Below are positions 1 to 4,756 of a DNA stretch of 6,749 nt, in pieces. The DNA comes from an uncultured Acidimicrobiaceae bacterium (GTDB lineage: Bacteria; Actinomycetota; Acidimicrobiia; Acidimicrobiales; Ilumatobacteraceae). Position numbers and translations under genes: made by a program. Within the stretch, counting starts at the first letter, position 1. Each line of letters opens with the position of its first letter. The stretch covers positions 1 to 6,749 of the forward strand of contig CAIXHI010000275.1 in the NCBI GenBank assembly GCA_903919215.1, written 5' to 3'. Under the pieces are notes generated by a model. That model was not told the DNA's origin. It made no database searches and saw nothing but the letters and a program-made list of their open reading frames with translations.

Positions 1-259
1 ATGCCTTCGATCGATCGAAGCGGGTGGCGGAGCGCCACAGCTCCAAGAACACTTCCTGTGCCACCTCTTCGGACTGCGCAGGATCGCGCAACACCCTCAA
101 CACCCTCAACACCACGCCGTACACCATGGCGGCGAGGTGGTCGTAGAGGGCGGCGAACGCAGCCTCGTCACCTTGCGCCACTCGCTGCACCAGCGCCGCC
201 GCAGCATCGACCGTCGGGCCATCGGCCGCCTGGTTCGAGGTCGTCGCGACGTTGAGCAC
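1..259 (-). CDS. sigK: ECF RNA polymerase sigma factor, SigK-like (N-terminal part, C-terminus off the left edge)
   Basis: The minus strand encodes the start of a group 4 (ECF) sigma factor. Visible are the region 2.1 pattern LVQRVAQGDEAAFAALYDH and the region 2.2 pattern PAQSEEVAQEVFLELWR, followed by the FDRSKA stretch that precedes region 2.3/2.4 in SigK-type factors. From memory, M. tuberculosis SigK reads RVAGHDQAAFAEFYDH and SEETTQEIYLEVWR at the same places. Such factors direct RNA polymerase to a small regulon and are usually held by a membrane anti-sigma factor (RskA), which would lie off the window. The GTG at 259 is preferred because codons beyond it lose the strong third-position G/C bias and the length before region 2 then fits the family. 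A GTG at 328 with a distant AAGGA is the alternative and adds 23 Arg-rich residues; an in-frame stop (332-334) lies just before it. Odd feature: a 9-bp tandem duplication adds three residues (LRVLRVLRD where homologues have one fewer VLR unit). The family is secure; SigK subfamily is likely. Confidence 0.88.
   Translation of the reverse strand, partial: MLNVATTSNQAADGPTVDAAAALVQRVAQGDEAAFAALYDHLAAMVYGVVLRVLRVLRDPAQSEEVAQEVFLELWRSATRFDRSKA
89..112. repeat. 9-bp tandem repeat inside the sigma gene (2.7 copies)
   Basis: The 9-bp unit CAACACCCT occurs twice in full (89-97, 98-106) and is followed by a partial third copy (CAACAC, 107-112). On the coding strand it encodes consecutive LRV/VLR units at the junction of sigma regions 2.1 and 2.2. 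The period is a multiple of three, so gain or loss of a unit would keep the frame. Confidence 0.85.
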
Positions 260-412
260 GTCAGAGGTTCGTTGCGGACCGCCGTTCGGATTGCGCCGAC
301 GGAAGCGAAAAGTTCCCTCCGCGTTCACTGGTCAACCGTTCCTTCGTGCACGGAGTTGCTCAACCGCCGAGCAGCGATGGTCATTCCCGACGCACCGCCT
401 GGCTCACGCGCA

Positions 413-446
413 ACGACCCGAGCCCCTGGGAAGGGACTCGGGTCGT
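413..446 (-). terminator. Strong hairpin, probable terminator of the fasciclin gene
   Basis: ACGACCCGAG (413-422) is an exact inverted repeat of CTCGGGTCGT (437-446). Inside it CCCT (424-427) pairs with AGGG (432-435) after a single C/A mismatch, leaving a four-base loop. It starts 45 bases downstream of the fasciclin stop codon and ahead of the sigma gene on the same strand. There is no T-run on either side, which is common for GC-rich actinobacterial terminators. It would insulate the sigma gene from fasciclin transcription, or attenuate read-through. Confidence 0.7.
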
Positions 447-490
447 GCTGCCCGCTTCGTGGCGGCTCTGACAGGGGGTGGGGCCTGAGG

Positions 491-1078
491 TCAGAGCTTC
501 GACACGTCGAGACCGGGGGGAAGGATGATCTGGTCGATCACGTGGATGACGCCGTTGGAGGCGGCGACGTCAGTGGCGACGACCTTGGCCGAACCGTTCA
601 GCATGACGGTGCCACCCTCGATGGTGATGGCGATCGGCGAACCCTCGACGCTGGTGGCGTCGCCGGCCTTCACATCAGCGGCCATCACCTTCGCACCCAC
701 CACGTGGTAGGTGAGGATCTGGACGAGAACGGCCTTGTTCGCAGGCAACAGCAGCTTGTCGACCAGGCCGGCCGGGAGGGCGGCGAACGCTGCGTTGGTG
801 GGAGCGAACACCGTGAACGGGCCAGCACTCTGCAGCGTCTCCACCAGGCCGGCGGCCTTCACCGCAGCGACGAGCGTGGAGAAGTCGGCGTTGCCGCTGG
901 CGACGGCGACGATGTCGCCAGGTGCCATTGCGTCAGTGGTCGGAGCCATCGGCTCCGTGGTCGTGGCATCCGGAGCGGCTGCCGCGGTGGTGGTGGTCGC
1001 GTCGTTCTTGTCGTCGCTGCACGCGACAGCAAACATCGAGACGGCGACCAACGAGGCCAATACAAAACGCTGCTTCAT
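491..1078 (-). CDS. Fasciclin (FAS1) domain lipoprotein
   Basis: A 195-residue exported lipoprotein. The start at 1078 is chosen because AGGAGA (1085-1090) lies six bases upstream and because the signal peptide MKQRFVLASLVAVSMFAVAC then begins correctly; an in-frame ATG eight codons earlier has no such site. The lipobox-like AVAC gives Cys20 as the lipid-modified residue. Residues 21-52 are a Thr/Ala/Pro/Asp-rich linker, and residues about 54-187 form one FAS1 domain with the H1 motif FTVFAPTNAAF (88-98), the YHVV motif (124-127) and the H2 motif NGVIHVIDQIILPP (175-188). FAS1 domains mediate adhesion or protein-protein contacts at the cell surface. The protein is expected to sit on the outer face of the cytoplasmic membrane. 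The neighbouring SigK-like gene suggests control like that of the mycobacterial MPT70/MPT83 fasciclin proteins. Specific ligand unknown; the family call is secure. Confidence 0.95.
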   Translation of the reverse strand: MKQRFVLASLVAVSMFAVACSDDKNDATTTTAAAAPDATTTEPMAPTTDAMAPGDIVAVASGNADFSTLVAAVKAAGLVETLQSAGPFTVFAPTNAAFAALPAGLVDKLLLPANKAVLVQILTYHVVGAKVMAADVKAGDATSVEGSPIAITIEGGTVMLNGSAKVVATDVAASNGVIHVIDQIILPPGLDVSKL

Positions 1079-1084
1079 CGAAAT

Positions 1085-1090
1085 TCTCCT
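1085..1090 (-). promoter_or_regulatory. Strong Shine-Dalgarno of the fasciclin gene
   Basis: AGGAGA on the minus strand, six bases before the ATG at 1078. It decides the start codon. It is the only gene in the window with a textbook ribosome binding site, so it probably has a true 5' leader, unlike several neighbours. A seven-C tract (1091-1097) lies directly upstream. Confidence 0.85.
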
Positions 1091-1103
1091 GGGGGGGTTC
1101 ACG

Positions 1104-1118
1104 GCCCCACGTTGGGGC
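1104..1118 (-). other. Small GC hairpin in the fasciclin 5' leader
   Basis: GCCCCA (1118-1113) and TGGGGC (1109-1104) are perfectly complementary around a three-base loop on the minus strand. It sits between the candidate promoter and the Shine-Dalgarno site, so it would be at or near the 5' end of the mRNA. It could stabilise the transcript; a 3-base loop makes it only a modest structure. Confidence 0.4.
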
Positions 1119-1129
1119 TGATACCCGTT

Positions 1130-1157
1130 GTTCGGAGCCGGCGCTGCGATGGATTGG
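1130..1157 (-). promoter_or_regulatory. Candidate ECF (SigK-type) promoter for the fasciclin gene
   Basis: On the minus strand CCAATC (1157-1152) and CCGAAC (1135-1130) are separated by 16 bases. As I recall it, the mycobacterial SigK promoter consensus is close to CCATCC (-35) and CCGAAT (-10), so this is a near match at a plausible distance (about 50 bases) upstream of the start codon. No housekeeping -10/-35 pair stands out in the 122-bp gap between selO and this gene. Supported only by pattern similarity and gene linkage. Confidence 0.5.
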
Positions 1158-1200
1158 AAGATTTCGGGCCACTACTTGGACTCACCGCCAGCGGGTCGGG

Positions 1201-2709
1201 TCAGGTGCCGCAGAACGTGCGGTAGTCGCCGAAGCTGGCGGGGGCTGGCACGGCGTAGTGCTCCAGACCGGGGCGTTCGGTGAATGGCTGCGTCACGACC
1301 TCGACCAGGCGGCCGAACGGGGCGAGGTCGCCGGCGGTGGCGGCTGCCAGGGCGGCCTCCACCTGATGGTTGCGGGCGATGTACACAGGGTTCACCGCGT
1401 CCATGGCAGCCGCAATGGCGTGCGGGTCGCGACCCTCGGTGAGCACACGAACCAGCCAGCGTGCGCGCCACGTGTCGAACACCTCGGGCTGCGCGAACAG
1501 CGAGCGCGATGCGGTGGCATCGCCGCGTACGACCGCCGACAGCGAGCGCAGGAACATCGTGTGGTCGATGCGCTGTTCCTGCAACAGGCGCAGCAGATCG
1601 GTGACGAGCGACTCGTCGCCAGCGGCAGCTGCTTCGACGGACCCGACGGACTCGACCGGCAGGCCGAGCTTGGCGCGCATACCGTCGTTCCAGTGCTGGC
1701 GATAGCGGTTGTCGAACGTGCCCAGCAGTTCCATCGCCGGACCGACAGCATCGTGCGGATCGGTGGCGATCAACGGCAGCAACGTCTCAGCGAAACGGGC
1801 GAGGTTCCACACCGCGATATCGGGCTGATTGCCAAACGCATAGCGGCCGTGCTGGTCGATGGAACTGAACACCGTGCCCGGGTCGTAGGCGTCCATGAAC
1901 GCACATGGCCCGTAATCGATGGTCTCACCCGACACGGTCATGTTGTCGGTGTTCATCACACCGTGGATGAAGCCCACCAACATCCAGCGGGCGATCAGGG
2001 CAGCCTGCACCTCGACGACCGCCTGCAGTAGCCCCAGGTACGGCGCATCGGACTGCGCCGCTGCGGGGTGGTGACGGGCGATCACATAATCGGCCAAACG
2101 AGGCAGCACGGTGGGGTCGGCGAGCGCGGCGGCGTACTGGAACGTGCCGACGCGTACATGGCTGGCCGCCACTCGGGTGAGCACGGCGCCAGGCACCATG
2201 GTGTCGCGCGCGATCATCTCGCCGGTGGCCACCACCGCCAGCGAACGTGTGGTGGGGACACCCATGGCGTGCATCGCTTCGCTGATCACGTACTCGCGCA
2301 GCATCGGCCCCACTGCGGCCTTGCCATCGCCACCACGGGCGAACGGGGTGCGGCCCGAGCCCTTCAGATGCACATCGCGACGGTCGCCGCGCGCATCGAG
2401 CATCTCGCCGAGCAGTAACGCGCGGCCGTCGCCGAGCCGCGGCGAGTAGCCGCCGAATTGATGGCCGGCGTAGGCCTGGGCCACGGGGGTGCTGCCGGGC
2501 ACGGTGGAGTTGCCGACCAACGTGGCCACACCCTCGGGTGTGCTCAACGCGTCGGGGTCGATGCCGAGCTCGACTGCAAGTGTCGTGTTCAACGCCAACA
2601 GTTGCGGTGCGGGTGCCGTGGCCGCCTGCCATGGGGTGAACAGGCCGTCGAGGTCGCGCACATAGGTGTGCTCGAACGCGAACAGCGGGGCGCCCTCGGG
2701 GTGGGTCAT
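1201..2709 (-). CDS. selO: SelO (YdiU) protein adenylyltransferase
   Basis: A 502-residue member of the SelO/YdiU family, pseudokinase-fold enzymes that bind ATP upside down and transfer AMP to Ser/Thr/Tyr of target proteins (protein AMPylation), linked to oxidative stress. Family landmarks: AYAGHQFGGYSPRLGDGRA (79-97), DVHLKGSGRTPFARGGDGK (112-130, including the nucleotide-binding Lys116), the catalytic segment HGVMNTDNM (249-257) and the metal-binding DYGPCAFMDAYDPGTVFSSID (265-285, given here in part by key residues D265 and C269), then NPVYIARNH (440-448) and the C-terminal TFCGT. The length matches bacterial SelO. The C-terminal Cys500 sits at the position of Sec in animal SelO, and Cys269 could be its redox partner as described for the E. 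coli enzyme. The ATG at 2709 is preferred because a -10 box ends seven bases before it; GTG at 2715 would add two residues. It is divergent from htpX. Identification is very secure. Confidence 0.98.
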   Translation of the reverse strand: MTHPEGAPLFAFEHTYVRDLDGLFTPWQAATAPAPQLLALNTTLAVELGIDPDALSTPEGVATLVGNSTVPGSTPVAQAYAGHQFGGYSPRLGDGRALLLGEMLDARGDRRDVHLKGSGRTPFARGGDGKAAVGPMLREYVISEAMHAMGVPTTRSLAVVATGEMIARDTMVPGAVLTRVAASHVRVGTFQYAAALADPTVLPRLADYVIARHHPAAAQSDAPYLGLLQAVVEVQAALIARWMLVGFIHGVMNTDNMTVSGETIDYGPCAFMDAYDPGTVFSSIDQHGRYAFGNQPDIAVWNLARFAETLLPLIATDPHDAVGPAMELLGTFDNRYRQHWNDGMRAKLGLPVESVGSVEAAAAGDESLVTDLLRLLQEQRIDHTMFLRSLSAVVRGDATASRSLFAQPEVFDTWRARWLVRVLTEGRDPHAIAAAMDAVNPVYIARNHQVEAALAAATAGDLAPFGRLVEVVTQPFTERPGLEHYAVPAPASFGDYRTFCGT

Positions 2710-2716
2710 GGGCACG

Positions 2717-2722
2717 ATCGTA
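2717..2722 (-). promoter_or_regulatory. -10 box for a probably leaderless selO transcript
   Basis: TACGAT on the minus strand fits the actinobacterial TANNNT -10 pattern and ends seven bases before the ATG at 2709, which would place the transcription start at the A of the start codon. No Shine-Dalgarno sequence is present. No convincing -35 element is seen. Confidence 0.6.
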
Positions 2723-2806
2723 CGGAGCGCCGAGGAATGTGCGGCTGCGTCGGCACCAACCAGCCCACCGACAAGGGCCTAGCGGTGGCACAATGCACGC
2801 ACTTCC

Positions 2807-3967
2807 ATGAACACATTCGAACCGCCCAACTTCTTCGAGCAGATCCGCTCGAACCATCGCCGCTCGATGCTCCTGATGGCGGCGTCGTTCGTCGTGCTCT
2901 ATGGCTTCATCAACCTGATCGTCGCCGTGTTCGGCGGCTATCAGAAGGACGTCGCGTGCAGCTACGCCAGCGACTACTCATGCGGCACCACCTGGTACTG
3001 GAACCCGATCACATTGGTTGCGACCGCAGTAGCGGTGGCGGGATATCTGTGGGTCGCGTACCTGTCCTCGGCGAAGGCCGCGTTGTCCATCACCAAGGCG
3101 AAGCCGGCCGACGGGCCTGAGTACCTACAGCTGCGCAACGTGGTCGAGGGGCTGGCCATTGCCGCCGGCATCCCGGTACCCGCCGTGTATGTCGTGGACG
3201 ATCCGGCACCGAATGCGTTCGCCACCGGCCTCAAGCCGGAGAAGGCGGCCGTGGCAGTCACCACCGGACTGTTGGCGAAGATGTCGCGCCGCGAACTGGA
3301 AGGTGTGCTGGCGCACGAGTTGGGCCACATCCGCAACCGCGACACATCGTTCATGACGCTGGTGGTGCTGACGGTTGGGGCGATCATGGTGCTCTCGTCG
3401 TTGCTCGTGCGTGTGGGGTACTACGCCACGATCTTCATGGGCGGCAACCGACGCAGCAGTCGCGACAACAACGACTCAGGTGCGGCCATCGGGTTGGCGT
3501 TGCTGGCCATCGGCCTGATCGGCTTCGTCATCGCCGTGCCGTCAGCGATGTTGTTGAAGGCTGCGCTGTCGCGCCGGCGCGAAGTGATGGCCGATGCGAC
3601 CGCCGTCGAACTGACCCGCAACCCGTCGGGTATTCGCTCGGCGTTGGAGAAGCTGGAGTCCGACACGACGGTGGTGAAGGCGATGTCCACCACGACCGCT
3701 CACCTCTGGATCGAATCGCCGCTCGAGCGGTCGAAGGAGCAGGGGTTCATCGGCAGCGTGGGTCGCCTGTTCGATTCGCACCCGCCGCTGGCCGATCGCA
3801 TCGCCGTGCTGCGCCGTTACGAGGGTCTCGACCCGAACGGCCGCGGCCCGGTCGATCCCGGTCCGGTGCTGAACCAGTCGCCTGGTGTCCACGGTTCCAG
3901 TGGTCGCCCGGCCAGCACACATCCGAACTGGCCGTTGCCACCGCCGAGCGGTCACCCGCTGGGCTGA
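2807..3967 (+). CDS. htpX: HtpX-like M48 family membrane zinc metalloprotease
   Basis: A 386-residue integral membrane protease. The zinc motif HELGH is at residues 170-174 (ligands His170 and His174, catalytic Glu171); the third ligand is probably Glu259 in SRRREVMADATAVELT, and the family's late motif LFDSHPPLADRIAVL is at 321-335. Predicted membrane segments are about 21-44, 66-86, 183-205 and 226-252, giving the HtpX topology with the catalytic domain in the cytoplasm. HtpX enzymes degrade misfolded membrane proteins. The loop between the first two helices (about 45-65) should face outside and carries Cys51 and Cys59, a possible disulfide. The tail after residue 343 is rich in Pro, Gly and Ser and has no known domain. 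The ATG start has no clear Shine-Dalgarno; CACAAT (2789-2794) is a possible weak -10 giving a very short leader. It is divergent from selO, with 97 bp between starts, and convergent with the kinase-fusion gene. Confidence 0.93.
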   Translation: MNTFEPPNFFEQIRSNHRRSMLLMAASFVVLYGFINLIVAVFGGYQKDVACSYASDYSCGTTWYWNPITLVATAVAVAGYLWVAYLSSAKAALSITKAKPADGPEYLQLRNVVEGLAIAAGIPVPAVYVVDDPAPNAFATGLKPEKAAVAVTTGLLAKMSRRELEGVLAHELGHIRNRDTSFMTLVVLTVGAIMVLSSLLVRVGYYATIFMGGNRRSSRDNNDSGAAIGLALLAIGLIGFVIAVPSAMLLKAALSRRREVMADATAVELTRNPSGIRSALEKLESDTTVVKAMSTTTAHLWIESPLERSKEQGFIGSVGRLFDSHPPLADRIAVLRRYEGLDPNGRGPVDPGPVLNQSPGVHGSSGRPASTHPNWPLPPPSGHPLG

Positions 3968-3974
3968 CACCCCG

Positions 3975-3992
3975 GTCACGCGCGGCCGGTCA
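3975..3992. repeat. 18-bp direct repeat, left copy, flanking the toxin-antitoxin cassette
   Basis: The 18-mer GTCACGCGCGGCCGGTCA is repeated exactly at 4739-4756. This copy begins seven bases after the htpX stop codon. It also overlaps a local 12-bp repeat, CCGGTCACGCGC, at 3972-3983 and 3986-3997. A weak hairpin (CGCGGC 3981-3986 with GCCGCG 3999-4004) in the same stretch could serve as the htpX terminator. Confidence 0.85.
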
Positions 3993-4017
3993 CGCGCAGC
4001 CGCGAACCTCCCAAGTC

Positions 4018-4033
4018 TCACCGGTGATACAGT
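4018..4033 (+). promoter_or_regulatory. Toxin-antitoxin promoter with overlapping palindromic operator
   Basis: TCACCGGTGA (4018-4027) is a perfect 10-bp palindrome abutting the extended -10 element TGATACAGT (4025-4033). The -10 box TACAGT ends six bases before the antitoxin ATG, so transcription would start at or next to the start codon (leaderless). Phd/VapB-type antitoxins normally bind palindromes at their own promoter together with the toxin, so this is the natural autoregulatory site. No good -35 is visible, which fits an extended -10 promoter. Confidence 0.65.
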
Positions 4034-4039
4034 CGCACC

Positions 4040-4276
4040 ATGTCATCGGTAACGATCCGCGACCTGCGCAACCACGGTGGCGAAGTGGTCGACCGCGTCG
4101 AACACGGCGAATCAGTCGTCATCACGCGCGCAGGGACGCCAGTCGCCGAGTTGCGACCGCTGCCGAGGCGCGGCCTCGAAGCGGCAGCCCTACTTGAACG
4201 CTGGCGCCGAGTGCCGACCATCGATGCCGCGTTGCTGTTCCACGACCTGGACGCAATCTTGGAATTCCCACTGTGA
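4040..4276 (+). CDS. Type II antitoxin, Phd/YefM-like family
   Basis: A 78-residue protein. Its N-terminal half has the Phd/YefM pattern SVTIRDLRNHGGEVVDRVEHGESVVITRAGTPVAELRPL (residues 3-41; key positions are the TIRDLRN start, the GE-VVITR-G-PVAEL core), which forms the dimeric DNA-binding domain. The C-terminal part (about 45-78, LLERW to the LDAILEFPL end) should be the flexible segment that wraps and inhibits the toxin. It is the first gene of a two-gene operon; its stop codon overlaps the toxin's GTG by four bases, so translation is probably coupled. It is likely to repress its own promoter through the palindrome just upstream. The start is fixed by the -10 box placement. Family identification is secure; Phd-type antitoxins paired with PIN toxins are common. 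Confidence 0.93.
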   Translation: MSSVTIRDLRNHGGEVVDRVEHGESVVITRAGTPVAELRPLPRRGLEAAALLERWRRVPTIDAALLFHDLDAILEFPL

Positions 4277-4704
4277 GCTCAGGCGCCCGCGATCATGCAG
4301 GGCTGCTCGACACCAACACCGTCATCCTGCTGCCGCGTCTCAGCGACCCTGAGCAACTGCCCGAACACCCGCTGATCTGTTCAATCACGCTGGCCGAGCT
4401 CTCGGTCGGCCCGCTGGTAGCTGCCGACCCCGCGGTACGGGCTGCACGCCAGGCACAACTGCAGCAGGCCGAAGCCGATTTCGACGCGTTGCCATTCGAT
4501 GCTGCTGCTGCCCGCGCATTCGGACGCGTGGCCGCCGACTTGCGCACCAGTGGCCGCAAGCCCGCGGCCCGCGTCTACGACGCGCTCATCGCTGCCGTGG
4601 CAGTCGCGAACGACCTCACCCTGTACACGGTGAATCCTGCGGACTTCACGGCCATCAACGAACTCCGCGTCGTGGCGATTCCGCACCCCGACCACACCAC
4701 CTGA
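4273..4704 (+). CDS. vapC: PIN-domain ribonuclease toxin, VapC family
   Basis: A 143-residue PIN-domain protein, the normal size for VapC. Acidic active-site residues are in place: Asp13 in LLDTNTVIL, Glu42 in SITLAELSVG, Asp103 in VYDALIAAVAVAND, and Asp124 in NPADF. VapC toxins are Mg2+-dependent RNases that cut tRNA or rRNA when freed from the antitoxin. The GTG start overlaps the antitoxin stop codon (GTGA), the usual coupling in such operons. The protein looks intact, so the system is probably active. It converges on the kinase-fusion gene, with 49 bases between their stop codons. The 18-bp repeat pair brackets the whole operon. Confidence 0.94.
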   Translation: MSSGARDHAGLLDTNTVILLPRLSDPEQLPEHPLICSITLAELSVGPLVAADPAVRAARQAQLQQAEADFDALPFDAAAARAFGRVAADLRTSGRKPAARVYDALIAAVAVANDLTLYTVNPADFTAINELRVVAIPHPDHTT

Positions 4705-4738
4705 GGTTCGGACTGCGGCGGCTCGCTGGCGCAGCCCA

Positions 4739-4756
4739 GTCACGCGCGGCCGGTCA
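4739..4756. repeat. 18-bp direct repeat, right copy, containing the stop codon of the kinase-fusion gene
   Basis: It is an exact copy of the 18-mer at 3975-3992, on the same strand, 764 bp away. The flanking bases differ on both sides (G/A before, C/G after), so the identity is exactly 18 bp. Its last three bases (TCA, 4754-4756) are the stop codon of the minus-strand fusion gene. Recombination between the copies would therefore remove the toxin-antitoxin genes and leave both neighbours intact. Confidence 0.85.

Noticed and set aside
137..2031. Long open frames on the plus strand across the fasciclin and selO genes (for example 137-1225 and 922-2031).
   Set aside because: They are antisense shadows of GC-rich genes. 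Their translations are Arg/His/Gly-rich with no family pattern, while the minus-strand frames encode clear FAS1 and SelO proteins.
1925..2857. A second minus-strand open frame overlapping selO and the start of htpX.
   Set aside because: The translation is Arg- and His-rich and low in complexity, typical of an out-of-frame reading of selO.
4713..4734. CTGCG/CGCAG hairpin between the toxin and the fusion gene as a bidirectional terminator.
   Set aside because: The stem is only 5 bp with a 12-base loop and no T-run, too weak to call in this GC-rich DNA.
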